NCBI RefSeq assembly: GCF_001422365.1
Contig: NZ_LMMT01000039.1
Location: 469,920 to 533,919, forward strand
Origin: Pseudorhodoferax sp. Leaf265
Lineage (GTDB): Bacteria; Pseudomonadota; Gammaproteobacteria; Burkholderiales; Burkholderiaceae_C
Length of the DNA: 64,000 bases
Direction of reading: 5' to 3'
Made by a program: the position numbers and the translations under genes. Positions within the stretch are counted from its first letter, which is position 1. Each line of letters opens with the position of its first letter. The notes beneath the pieces were generated by a model. That model was not told where the DNA came from, did not search any database, and was given only the letters and a program-made list of their open reading frames with translations. Below, piece after piece: positions 1 through 8,109 of this stretch.

Positions 1-24
1 ACGGTCGGCGCCGCGGCGCACTGA

Positions 25-1308
25 TCAGCGCTGCGTGCTCGCGCGCAGCCGGCTCACGTCGAACTCGCTGACGCTGGCCGCCTGGTTGCCCCAGGCGCCG
101 CGCACATAGGTCAGCACGGCCGCGATCTCGCGGTCCGTCAATGCCAGCACGAAGGGCGGCATGCCGTAGGGGCGCGGGTTGCCGGCCGTGGCCGGCGTGA
201 AGCCGCCATGCAGCACCACCTGCACGAGGTTGGCCGTGGACGCCATGGTCACGGCCCGGTTGCCGGCCAGCGGTGGGTAGGCCAGGCCGGCGCCTTCTCC
301 GCGCTCGCCATGGCATTGGGCGCAATGCTGTTCGTAGCGCTGGCGGCCCAGTGTGGCAGTCTCCGCGCTGGGCGCCACGCGCGCGGGCGGCGGCGGGGCC
401 GGCTGCTGCGGCAGCGCCTGCAGGTAGACGGCCATGGCCGTGAGGTCCTCGGTCGTCAGGTGCTGGGTGCTGCGCAGCACCACCTCGGCCATGGGGCCGG
501 CGGCCCAGCCGCGCGGCGCCACGCCATTGCGCAACAGCGCCACGACCTCGTCCACGGGCCAGTCGGCCACGCTGGCCTCGCTGGCGGCGGTCAGAGCGGG
601 CGCGTACCAGTTCTGCATCGGGATCAGGCCGCCGGACAGCGGCAGCCGCTCGTCGCTGGCACCCCAGGCGTTGCGCGTGGTGTGGCAGGCCGCGCAATGG
701 CCCAGGCCGCGCACGAGGTAGGCGCCACGGTTCCACTCGGCCGTCTGCGCGGGCTCGGGCTGGTACGCGCCGGGCCGGAAGTACAGCGCGCGCCAGACCG
801 CCAGCGCGGCCTGCTGGTTGTAGGGGAAGCGCAGCTCGTGCGCGAGGTTGGGCCGGGCCACGGCCGGCTGGCTGCGCAGGAAGGCGAACAGCGCGTCCGC
901 GTCGGCGCGCGTGACCTCGGTGAAGCTCGTGTACGGGAAGGCCGGCACGAGCAGGCGGCCATCGCGCGAACGGCCATGGTGCATGGCGCGCCAGAATTCC
1001 GTGGCGCTCCAGGCGCCCAGGCCGTGCGTGGGGTCGGGCGTGAGGTTGCTGCCGTAGACCGTGCCGAAGGGCGTGGGGATGGGCGTGCCGCCCGCGAACG
1101 GCTCGCCGCCGCGCGCCGTGTGGCAGGCCGCGCAGTTGCCGGCCTGGGCGAGGTAGGCGCCGCGCGCGATCAACGCGGGCGTGGCCGGCACGGGCGGCTC
1201 GGCCACGGAGAGGTCCGGCTCGCCGCGCACGTTGAGCCACCAGACCAGCGCGCTGGCGGCGGCCAGCAGCAGCACGAGCGCGCCGAGGAGCTGCGACAGG
1301 CGCTTCAT
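25..1308 (-). CDS. Triheme c-type cytochrome (alcohol-dehydrogenase cytochrome subunit type)
   Basis: 427 residues. A hydrophobic N-terminal segment (about residues 5-25) acts as membrane anchor or signal, followed by three CXXCH haem sites with the histidines at 63, 209 and 333. Three successive cytochrome c domains on one chain is the plan of the cytochrome subunit of membrane-bound alcohol and gluconate dehydrogenases, which pass electrons from a periplasmic dehydrogenase to ubiquinol or an oxidase. The ATG overlaps the stop of the upstream diheme cytochrome by 4 bases, so the two are co-translated. The dehydrogenase partner is not visible and could lie beyond the left edge. Family is certain; the electron donor is unknown. 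Confidence 0.88.
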   Translation of the reverse strand: MKRLSQLLGALVLLLAAASALVWWLNVRGEPDLSVAEPPVPATPALIARGAYLAQAGNCAACHTARGGEPFAGGTPIPTPFGTVYGSNLTPDPTHGLGAWSATEFWRAMHHGRSRDGRLLVPAFPYTSFTEVTRADADALFAFLRSQPAVARPNLAHELRFPYNQQAALAVWRALYFRPGAYQPEPAQTAEWNRGAYLVRGLGHCAACHTTRNAWGASDERLPLSGGLIPMQNWYAPALTAASEASVADWPVDEVVALLRNGVAPRGWAAGPMAEVVLRSTQHLTTEDLTAMAVYLQALPQQPAPPPPARVAPSAETATLGRQRYEQHCAQCHGERGEGAGLAYPPLAGNRAVTMASTANLVQVVLHGGFTPATAGNPRPYGMPPFVLALTDREIAAVLTYVRGAWGNQAASVSEFDVSRLRASTQR

Positions 1309-2036
1309 CGCGCACCCCCGAGTTCGGGCGCGCTGCCGCAGGCCAGCGTGTTGCCGGCAGGTGCCTGGGCCGCGGCCTTGGCCTCGGCGGGCACGGGCTG
1401 GGCCGCGAGCCAGCCTGAGACCGCCGCCACGTCGGCATCGGCCAGGCGCTGGGCCACATGGGCCATGCAGTCGGGCGCCAGCGCGCGGCGCTGGCCGGTC
1501 TTCCAGGCACCGAGCTGGCCGTTCAGGTAGTCGCGTGGCAGGCCCAGCAGGCCCGGCACGTTGGGCGCCACGCCGGTCATGGCCGCGCCATGGCATTGCA
1601 CGCAGGCCGGCAGGCCGCGCGCGGCATCGCCGTGCTGCACGAGCTGGTGGCCACGTTCGATCAGCGCGGCCGGCGCCGCTGCGGGTGCGGGGGGCGGGTA
1701 GGGCACTTCCAGCGCCGCGAAGTAGCCCGCGATCTCGCGCAGGTAGTCGTCGCTGAGCCGGTCCACCATCTGCGTCATGAGGCCATAGTGGCGCCGGCCG
1801 TCGCGGAAGTTCAGCAACTGGTGGTAGAGGTAGCCCGCCGGCTTGCCCGCGATGCGCGGGTAGTAGCCGTCGGGCCCGGCGCGGCCCGCGGGGCCATGGC
1901 AGACCGCGCAGGCCACCATGCGCTGGGCCATGGTGTCCTGCACGGTGGGCGGCGCGGCCTGGGCGGCGCCGCCCAGCAGTGCCAGGGAAAGGAGCAGGGC
2001 TGGGCGCAGAGCGCGCGTGGCAGGACTGGTGTTCAC
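1305..2036 (-). CDS. Diheme c-type cytochrome (cytochrome c4-like)
   Basis: 243 residues from a GTG start, chosen because it opens a clean Sec signal peptide (Arg-rich start, then a Leu/Ala core ending in AQA near residue 27). Two CXXCH haem sites have histidines at about 47 and 149, one per domain, as in cytochrome c4 type periplasmic electron carriers. It is the first gene of a minus-strand pair with the triheme cytochrome (4-base overlap). The pair probably shuttles electrons from a periplasmic dehydrogenase to the respiratory chain. No good Shine-Dalgarno sequence precedes the GTG, so the exact start is less sure than the identity. Confidence 0.85.
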   Translation of the reverse strand: MNTSPATRALRPALLLSLALLGGAAQAAPPTVQDTMAQRMVACAVCHGPAGRAGPDGYYPRIAGKPAGYLYHQLLNFRDGRRHYGLMTQMVDRLSDDYLREIAGYFAALEVPYPPPAPAAAPAALIERGHQLVQHGDAARGLPACVQCHGAAMTGVAPNVPGLLGLPRDYLNGQLGAWKTGQRRALAPDCMAHVAQRLADADVAAVSGWLAAQPVPAEAKAAAQAPAGNTLACGSAPELGGAR

Positions 2037-2198
2037 GGCGGTCGATGATGCCCCAAGCCGCAGTGGCAAGACAGCATCAGTTCGCCGGGGCTGGACCGGA
2101 TCAGATGTCCCCCGGGTGACGCCGTCGTCCGTTCCGACGATTCGCGTGCGGTCGCGCGCGCGCACAGTGCAGGCTTGGCCATCGAAGGGAGAAGACCT

Positions 2199-3383
2199 GT
2201 GTCTGGGGCACTGAACGACGAAGAACTGCGGTTTCGCGACGAGGTGCGCGATTTCCTCGCGCACGCGCTGACACCCGAGCTGCGCCTGGCCGGCCGGCGC
2301 TGCAGCGGCATCTTCACCGAATACCACGACGGCAACCGCTGGCACCGCATCCTCGCGCAGCGCGGCTGGAGCGTGCCGCATTGGCCGGTGGAGCATGGCG
2401 GCACGGGCTGGACGCCGGTGCAGCACCACATCTTCGCGAGCGAGCTGGCCGCGGCCGACGCGCCCCCCCGCGCACCCATGGGGCCGGGCATGGTGGCGCC
2501 CGTCATCATCGCCTTCGGCACGCCCGAGCAGCAGCAGCGCTGGCTGCCCGCCATCCGCAGCGGCGACGACTACTGGTGCCAGGGCTACTCGGAGCCCGGC
2601 GCGGGCTCGGACCTGGCCTCGCTGCAGTGCCGCGCCGTGCGCGAGGGCGACGACTACGTGATCAACGGCACCAAGATCTGGACCACGCACGCGCAGTACG
2701 CCAACCGCATGTTCTGCCTGGTGCGCACGGCCACCGGCGGCAAGCCGCAGGCCGGCATCAGCTTTTTGTGCTTCGACATGGACACGCCCGGCATCACGGT
2801 GCGGCCCATCATCAGCATCTCGGGCGACCACGAGCTGAACCAGGTGTTCTTCGACAACGTGCGCGTGCCCGTGTCCGGCCGCATCGGCGAGGAGAACCAG
2901 GGCTGGACGATTGCCAAGTACCTGCTGCAGCACGAGCGCGGCGGCAGCTATGCGCCGCAGCTGCGCGCGCGCTTGCGGCGCCAGCGCCGCGCGTTCGCGC
3001 AGGCGAACCTGCACGGTGCGGAGGCCGGCGACCTGGCGCTCCAGCTCGCCGAACTGGAGTGCGCGGTCGACGCGATGGACGCCATGGACATGGCCGCCCT
3101 GCGCGCGCAGGTGCGCGGCGAGCCGCGTGGCATCCGGCCGTCCATGGGCAAGACCCTGGGCACCGAACTGCGCCAGCGCCTGGACGAGCTGGCCGTGGAG
3201 ATCGCCGCCCAGTACGCGGCCGTGGGCCTGCCGCTGGACGACCGCCTGGACGGCCCGCTGCCGCTGCCCGAAGAGGCCGTCTACGCGATGTCGGCCTACC
3301 TCAACGACCGGGCTGCGAGCATCTATGCCGGCACCAACGAAGTTCAGCGCAACCTGATCGCCGCCCACCTGCTTTCCAACTGA
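2199..3383 (+). CDS. Acyl-CoA dehydrogenase family protein, first subunit
   Basis: 394 residues. The GTG start is chosen because a GAAGGGAGAAG Shine-Dalgarno stretch lies just before it; an in-frame TTG 24 bases upstream would give a longer form. The protein has the FAD-dependent acyl-CoA dehydrogenase fold, with SEPGAGSDLASL and WTTHAQYA typical of the flavin-binding middle domain. Near the C-terminus the usual YEGT segment, whose Glu is the catalytic base in medium- and short-chain enzymes, reads YAGTNEVQRN (Ala377). Either the base sits elsewhere, as in isovaleryl-CoA dehydrogenase, or catalysis depends on the partner encoded next door. It probably forms a complex with the product of the following gene, one base downstream. 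Confidence 0.9.
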   Translation: MSGALNDEELRFRDEVRDFLAHALTPELRLAGRRCSGIFTEYHDGNRWHRILAQRGWSVPHWPVEHGGTGWTPVQHHIFASELAAADAPPRAPMGPGMVAPVIIAFGTPEQQQRWLPAIRSGDDYWCQGYSEPGAGSDLASLQCRAVREGDDYVINGTKIWTTHAQYANRMFCLVRTATGGKPQAGISFLCFDMDTPGITVRPIISISGDHELNQVFFDNVRVPVSGRIGEENQGWTIAKYLLQHERGGSYAPQLRARLRRQRRAFAQANLHGAEAGDLALQLAELECAVDAMDAMDMAALRAQVRGEPRGIRPSMGKTLGTELRQRLDELAVEIAAQYAAVGLPLDDRLDGPLPLPEEAVYAMSAYLNDRAASIYAGTNEVQRNLIAAHLLSN

Positions 3384-3384
3384 C

Positions 3385-4530
3385 ATGGCACACGAAGACA
3401 CTCTGGTCATGCTGCAGGACAGCCTGGCCCGCTACCTGGAAGACTGCCACGGCTTCGAAGCGCGCCTGTCCGCGCTGCGCGATGCCGACACCGCGCCGCC
3501 GCCGTTCTGGCCTGGCCTGGCGCGCGAACTCGACCTGCTGCGCGCCGCGCTGCCCGAGGCCCAGGGCGGGCTCGGCCTGGGCCTGGCCGCGCACCTGGCC
3601 ATCATGGAAACGCTGGGCGCCTCGCTCGCGGCCCAGCCCTACCTGGCCACCATGGTGCTGGGGGCCGGACTGCTGCAGCGCCACCCCGGTGCCGCGGCCG
3701 ATGCGCTGCTGGAACAGGTGGTCGCAGGCCGCGCCGTGCTGGCCTTCGCGCATGGCGAGGCCGAGGGCCGCCACAGCCGCAGCTGGGTGCAGACGCGCCT
3801 CGCGCGCGACGGCGAGGGTTGGCGCCTGGACGGCCGCAAGGCCGTCGTCCACGCCGCGCCCTGGGCCAGCCACTTCATCGTGAGCGCGCGCAGCGCCGGC
3901 GCGCCGGAGGCGGCGCAGGGCGTGTCACTGCTGCTGGTGCCGCGCGATACACCGGGCCTCAGCCTGCGTGCCTACCCGCTGCGCGACGGCGACCGCGCGG
4001 CCGAACTGGCCTTCGACGACGTGCGCCTGCCGGCCACGGCACTGTTGGGCGAGGCCGGCGCGGCGCTGCCGCAGATCGAGCAGGCGCTGGACGAAGCCAC
4101 GTTGGCCGTCTGCGCCGAATCGCTGGGCGTGCTGCGCCGGCTGCTGCGCGACACGCTGGACTACGTGCGCCAGCGCAAGCAGTTCGGTGCCGCGCTCTCC
4201 AGCTTCCAGGTCGTGCAGCACCGGCTGGCCGACATGCACATGGCGCTGGAGCAGGCCATCGCGCTGACGGGCCAGGTCGGCGAACGGCTGGCGGCCGGCG
4301 GTCTCACGCCGGCCGAGCGCGCGCGCGCCGTGTCCTCGGCCAAGGTGGCCGCGTCCAAGGCCTGCAAGGCCGTGGGCCAGGGGGCGGTGCAGCTGCACGG
4401 CGGCATGGGCATGACCGAGGAACTGGCGGTGGGCCACTACATGCGGCGCGCCACGCTGATCGAGGGTCTGTTCGGCCCGGTGTCCTGGCACCTGCGCCGC
4501 GTGGCCGATCTGGCCGAGGCCGCTGCATGA
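3385..4530 (+). CDS. Acyl-CoA dehydrogenase family protein, second subunit
   Basis: 381 residues, starting one base after the stop of the first acyl-CoA dehydrogenase. N-terminal helical domain (GGLGLGLAAHLAIMETLG), central beta domain, and C-terminal helices with RKQFGAALSSFQVVQHRLAD and LHGGMGMTEEL are all recognisable. The C-terminal end (about GLFGPVSWHLRRV) lacks the YxGT loop altogether. Paired, divergent acyl-CoA dehydrogenases of this length are known to form alpha2beta2 heterotetramers in actinobacterial steroid side-chain degradation (FadE26-FadE27, FadE28-FadE29), and that is the best model here by inference. The stop overlaps the next start by 4 bases. Confidence 0.9.
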   Translation: MAHEDTLVMLQDSLARYLEDCHGFEARLSALRDADTAPPPFWPGLARELDLLRAALPEAQGGLGLGLAAHLAIMETLGASLAAQPYLATMVLGAGLLQRHPGAAADALLEQVVAGRAVLAFAHGEAEGRHSRSWVQTRLARDGEGWRLDGRKAVVHAAPWASHFIVSARSAGAPEAAQGVSLLLVPRDTPGLSLRAYPLRDGDRAAELAFDDVRLPATALLGEAGAALPQIEQALDEATLAVCAESLGVLRRLLRDTLDYVRQRKQFGAALSSFQVVQHRLADMHMALEQAIALTGQVGERLAAGGLTPAERARAVSSAKVAASKACKAVGQGAVQLHGGMGMTEELAVGHYMRRATLIEGLFGPVSWHLRRVADLAEAAA

Positions 4531-6035
4531 CGGCGGCGCTGCCCGACAACACCCCCATCCTGGTCGGCATCGGCGAGGCCGTCCACCGCAGCAAGGAGCC
4601 GCCCGGCCTGGAACCGCTGGCGCTCATGGAGCAGTCGCTGCGCGCAGCCGAGCAGGACGCCGGTGCCCCGCTGCTGGCGGGCCTGGACGCGCTCGACGTG
4701 GTGTGCGAGTACTCCTGGCCCTACAGCGACGCGCCCGGCCTGCTGGCCGCGCGCCTGGGCTGCCGCCCGGCCCATAGCGTCTACGGCGAGACCGGCGGCG
4801 AATCGCCCGTGCGCTTCATCCACGAGGCCGCGCTGCGCATCGCGCGCGGCGAGAGCCAGGTGGCGGCCATCGTCGGCGCCGAGGCACGCTACACGGTGGA
4901 CGCCGCGGCCAAGGCCGGCGTGGCGCTGCCCTGGACGCCGCGCGACGACAGCGTCAAGCTCGTGCGCGGCACCGTGCTGTGCCATCCCGTGGCCGTGCAA
5001 CTGGGCGCCTTCATGCCCACCACGATCTACCCGTTCTACGAGAACGCGACGCTCGCGCACTGGGGGCTCACACCGCGCCAGGCGCACGCCGAGTCGGCCC
5101 GGCTGTGGGCGCGCTACTCCGAGGTGGCCGCCGACAACCCGCACGCCTGGCTGCACCGGCGCTTCGCGCCCGAGGAGGTGGCCGAGCCCGGCCCCGCCAA
5201 CCGGCTGATCGCCTGGCCTTACACCAAGCACATGGTGGCCAACCCGGTCGTCAACATGGGCGCGGGTGTGCTCCTGACCAGCGTAGGCCGGGCGCGCGCC
5301 CTGGGCATCCCGCCGGCGCGCTGGGTCCACCTCTGGGGCGGCGCGGCCGCGCGCGAGCCGCGCGACTACCTGCAGCGCGACCACTACGTCGGCTCGCACG
5401 CGCAAGACCTGGTCATGGAGACCGTGCTGGCGCAGGCCGGTGGCGACGCCGCCGCCTTCGACATGCTGGAGCTGTACAGCTGCTTCCCGGTCGTGCCCAA
5501 GATGGCACGCCGCACGCTGGGCCTGGCGGCCGATGCACGCATGACGTCCACCGGTGGCCTGAGCTTCTTCGGCGCACCGCTCAACAACTACATGACGCAC
5601 GCGGCCTGCGGCCTGGTGCGGGCGCTGCGTGCCGCGCCAGGCAAGGCCGGGTTGCTGTACGGCCAGGGCGAGTACGTGACCAAGCACCATGCGCTGGTGC
5701 TGGGCGCCGATCCGGCGCCGCCCGGCGCGCTGGCCGAGGACTACAGCGTGCAGGCTGCGGCGGATGCGCGGCGCGGCGCGGTGCCGCCGCTGGTGCTGGA
5801 CCACGCCGGCGCGGCGCAGCTGGAGACCTTCACCGTGATCTACGGCCGCGACGGCCAGGCCACCCACGGCGTGGTGATCGCGCGCACACCGACCGGCGCA
5901 CGCCTGATGGCGCGCGTGCCGCCGCACGATGCCGCCGCACTGGCGGTGCTGACCAACGCCGACCGCAGCCCTGTCGGCCGCGCCGGGCGCACGGCGCCCG
6001 GTGACGATGGGCTGCTGGTCTGGGCGTTCGCGTGA
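4527..6035 (+). CDS. Thiolase-like protein (TLP1-type) lacking the nucleophilic cysteine
   Basis: 502 residues, longer than the roughly 390 of an ordinary thiolase. The N-terminal half follows the thiolase fold, but at the nucleophile position the CxSG motif is replaced by TGGES (residues 89-93). NEAFA is replaced by ELYSCFP. The C-terminal 90 or so residues form an extra domain like the added C-terminal domain of mycobacterial thiolase-like protein 1 (TLP1). Known TLP1 proteins have no demonstrated thiolase activity, so this may be a CoA-ester binding partner or a retro-aldol type lyase rather than a thiolase. It is the last gene of the acyl-CoA dehydrogenase operon and overlaps the preceding stop. 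Confidence 0.82.
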   Translation: MTAALPDNTPILVGIGEAVHRSKEPPGLEPLALMEQSLRAAEQDAGAPLLAGLDALDVVCEYSWPYSDAPGLLAARLGCRPAHSVYGETGGESPVRFIHEAALRIARGESQVAAIVGAEARYTVDAAAKAGVALPWTPRDDSVKLVRGTVLCHPVAVQLGAFMPTTIYPFYENATLAHWGLTPRQAHAESARLWARYSEVAADNPHAWLHRRFAPEEVAEPGPANRLIAWPYTKHMVANPVVNMGAGVLLTSVGRARALGIPPARWVHLWGGAAAREPRDYLQRDHYVGSHAQDLVMETVLAQAGGDAAAFDMLELYSCFPVVPKMARRTLGLAADARMTSTGGLSFFGAPLNNYMTHAACGLVRALRAAPGKAGLLYGQGEYVTKHHALVLGADPAPPGALAEDYSVQAAADARRGAVPPLVLDHAGAAQLETFTVIYGRDGQATHGVVIARTPTGARLMARVPPHDAAALAVLTNADRSPVGRAGRTAPGDDGLLVWAFA

Positions 6036-6075
6036 CGGCCCTGGAGGCATCCGCGGCCGGCCAACAGCCGGCAGC

Positions 6076-6696
6076 TCAGCGAACGCCACTGGCGAGCTTG
6101 GCGCCCAATCCGATCAGCGCCAGGCCCGCCAGCCGGGTTGCGGCCCTCCTGGCCCCGGCAAAGCCTGCTAGGCGCACGGCGATGAGGTTTCCCACCAGCA
6201 CCAGCGCCGCCTGGTAGGCCAGGCTCAGCACGGTGACGTGCAGCATCATCACAGGCAGCGTGGCCGCGGACGCCCCCGGTTTGAGGAACAAGGGGAAGAA
6301 CGCGACAAAGAACAGCAGGACCTTGGGGTTGGTCAGGCTGACCAGGACCGCCTTGCGGAAGTAGGCCGCCGCGGGCTGCGCGGGTGCCGGCTGGGCCGGG
6401 CCGCCGCTGGCCGGGCTGCGCAGCAGCTGGACACCCAGCCAGACCAGGTAGGCCACGCCAAACCACTGCAGCGCCTGGAACACCACCGGCCGGGCCTGCA
6501 TGAGGGCTGCAAGGCCCAGGGCAGCGCCCACCATGAAAACCAGGTCGCCCAGCAGCGTGCCGAGGACCGCGGCCATGCCCGCCGCGCGGCCTTGGCGTGC
6601 CGTGGCGTCGAGGATGGCGATCGTGCCCGCGCCAGGGACGGCCTGGAACACGAGGATGGCGGTGACGAAGCTGGTGTAGTTCTGGATGTCGAGCAT
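6076..6696 (-). CDS. LysE/RhtB family amino-acid exporter
   Basis: 206 residues, almost entirely hydrophobic, with five to six membrane helices. The N-terminal FQAVPGAGTIAILDATARQG matches the conserved signature region of the LysE/RhtB superfamily (usually near PGP). LTNPKVLLFFVAFFPLFL is the typical second half signature. It is an inner-membrane exporter of amino acids or related metabolites; the substrate cannot be read from sequence. It is transcribed divergently from an Lrp/AsnC regulator 120 bases away, the classical arrangement for this exporter family, so induction by an amino acid through that regulator is likely. Start ATG has no strong ribosome binding site. Confidence 0.88.
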   Translation of the reverse strand: MLDIQNYTSFVTAILVFQAVPGAGTIAILDATARQGRAAGMAAVLGTLLGDLVFMVGAALGLAALMQARPVVFQALQWFGVAYLVWLGVQLLRSPASGGPAQPAPAQPAAAYFRKAVLVSLTNPKVLLFFVAFFPLFLKPGASAATLPVMMLHVTVLSLAYQAALVLVGNLIAVRLAGFAGARRAATRLAGLALIGLGAKLASGVR

Positions 6697-6816
6697 GGTG
6701 CAGGTGCGCTGGAGCCGAAGTGGTCCACGATGATCGGCCGCCAGCCCGCGCCCGCACAGTGCTTTTTGACGGCCATGGCGCGGTCTCACCGTGCATTCTT
6801 CTGGTGAAATCCACCG

Positions 6817-7293
6817 ATGGCACAGATGGACAAGACGGTGTTGGATGCAGTGGCCTGGCGCCTGCTGCGTGCATTGCAGGCGGACGCGCGCGCGCCGTTG
6901 AAGGCGCTTGCCGAGGCGGCGGGCCTCTCGGTGGCCGCCACAGCGGAGCGGCTCAGGCGGCTGCAGGACGCCGGCATCGCCCAGCGCTTCGTGGCCGAGG
7001 TGGATGCGGCGAAGGTGGGTTACCCCGTCAAGGCCATCGTGGGCATCACCACCACCCAGCCTGGCAAGAAGGCGCTGCTGGAGCGGCTCGGGCGCGCGCC
7101 CGAGGTGATCGAATGCCACCACGTCGCTGGCGCGGACTCCTACCTGATGACCGTCGTGGCCACCGGTCTGGCCGACCTGGAGCGCTTCATCGGGACCATC
7201 AACGGCTATGGGGAGACGCGCACGTCCATCGTGTTCTCCACCCCCATCGAACGCCGCGGCCTCGTGCCGCCCGGCTCGGCTCGGCGCCCCTGA
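6817..7293 (+). CDS. Lrp/AsnC family transcriptional regulator
   Basis: 158 residues. An N-terminal winged helix-turn-helix (about residues 10-60, with LKALAEAAGLSVAATAERLR) is followed by a RAM ligand-binding domain (about 70-145, with CHHVAGADSYLMTVVA). Proteins of this family bind amino acids and regulate adjacent transport or catabolic genes as octamers. Its divergent neighbour is a LysE-type exporter, the most probable target. A GGTG-AAATC-CACC inverted repeat sits directly before the start codon and may be an autoregulatory site, though it is short. Confidence 0.92.
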   Translation: MAQMDKTVLDAVAWRLLRALQADARAPLKALAEAAGLSVAATAERLRRLQDAGIAQRFVAEVDAAKVGYPVKAIVGITTTQPGKKALLERLGRAPEVIECHHVAGADSYLMTVVATGLADLERFIGTINGYGETRTSIVFSTPIERRGLVPPGSARRP

Positions 7294-7312
7294 GCGGCCG
7301 GCTCCCCCGCAT

Positions 7313-7951
7313 TCACCACTTGGGAATGCGCAGGGTCTTGCTGATCATCAGCGTGCCCGACAGCGCGAACAGCAAGGCCATCGGGTGCAGCGTCCATGGC
7401 CCCAGCAGCCAGGCGCCACCGTAGAGCCCGTCGCCGATGCGGCCCTGCCATGCAGCGAAGGCCAGCACGCCTGTCAGTACCACGCTGGTGGGAATCGGCG
7501 TGCCCTCGAAGTACTTGACCTTGCCGCCCTCGCTGCCCTCGGCGAGCGCCTCGGCCGTCACGTTGAAGCGCGCCAGGCGGCTCACGCCGCAGCAGACGAA
7601 GTAGACGAGCACGGCGATGTCCCAGCCGCCGGTGAGGCCCGCCGCGAAGCCCAGCGTGGCCGGACCCACGCCGAACGAGATGACGTCGGCCAGCGAGTCG
7701 AGCTCACGCCCCAGCGCCGAATGCTGCTGGCGCCAGCGCGCGATGCGGCCGTCGAGCACGTCGAACACGAACGCGATCGGGGTCATCAGCGCGGCCAGCA
7801 GGAAGTGCGCCGTGTCCCGCGTGACGAGGAATTGCATCGCCAGGAACACCGAGGCCATGCCGAAGGCCGCGTTGCCCAGCGTGAAGAAGTCCGCGAGGTG
7901 GAAGCCGCGCAGCATGGAGAAGTGGCGTGAGGATTGGGGCAGGGCGCTCAT
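7313..7951 (-). CDS. CDP-alcohol phosphatidyltransferase (phosphatidylserine synthase-like)
   Basis: 212 residues with several membrane helices. The CDP-alcohol phosphotransferase signature is complete: DGRIAR, then eight residues, then GRELDSLAD, giving the D-G-x2-A-R-x8-G-x3-D-x3-D pattern that binds the metal and CDP-diacylglycerol. The N-terminal LADFFTLGN resembles the bacterial type II phosphatidylserine synthases (PssA), which condense CDP-diacylglycerol with serine in the inner membrane. Another alcohol acceptor cannot be excluded, so no symbol is given. It is probably monocistronic. Its ribosome binding site lies in the 3' arm of a perfect 6-bp hairpin (7961-7976). Confidence 0.85.
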   Translation of the reverse strand: MSALPQSSRHFSMLRGFHLADFFTLGNAAFGMASVFLAMQFLVTRDTAHFLLAALMTPIAFVFDVLDGRIARWRQQHSALGRELDSLADVISFGVGPATLGFAAGLTGGWDIAVLVYFVCCGVSRLARFNVTAEALAEGSEGGKVKYFEGTPIPTSVVLTGVLAFAAWQGRIGDGLYGGAWLLGPWTLHPMALLFALSGTLMISKTLRIPKW

Positions 7952-7960
7952 GTGAGGATT

Positions 7961-7976
7961 CTCCAGGAGCCTGGAG
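7961..7976 (-). promoter_or_regulatory. Hairpin that covers the ribosome binding site of the phosphatidyltransferase gene
   Basis: On the minus strand CTCCAG-GCTC-CTGGAG is a perfect 6-bp stem with a 4-base loop. The GGAG of the 3' arm is the only good Shine-Dalgarno sequence for the phosphatidyltransferase gene, nine bases from its ATG. A folded leader would hide it. This is seen directly; a regulatory role is inference. Confidence 0.45.
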
Positions 7977-8006
7977 CTTGATGGCCATTGTGCGTGCCGG
8001 CTGTGG

Positions 8007-8018
8007 GGCAAGCTTGCC
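8007..8018. promoter_or_regulatory. Perfect 12-bp palindrome between the phosphatidyltransferase gene and ligD
   Basis: GGCAAGCTTGCC is a perfect palindrome in the 158-base divergent intergenic region, about 55 bases from the phosphatidyltransferase start and 92 from the ligD start. It could be a repressor site shared by both promoters, but no regulator is identified. Confidence 0.25.
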
Positions 8019-8109
8019 ATCGGCTGTAGGCGAACGGCGGTGGCTGACAGGGCTTGGCGTTGCGCGACGACAGCCGTCCGCACGGGTCTGGCGGCAAGCT
8101 GGTCGGACC

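Noticed and set aside
2103..2150. TCGTC-N6-GACGA repeat in the region between the cytochrome and acyl-CoA dehydrogenase genes
   Set aside because: Five-base arms in very GC-rich DNA occur often by chance, and there is no adjacent regulator gene.
6801..6813. GGTG-AAATC-CACC repeat just before the Lrp/AsnC start
   Set aside because: Only four-base arms; too weak to call as an operator, mentioned only in the gene entry.
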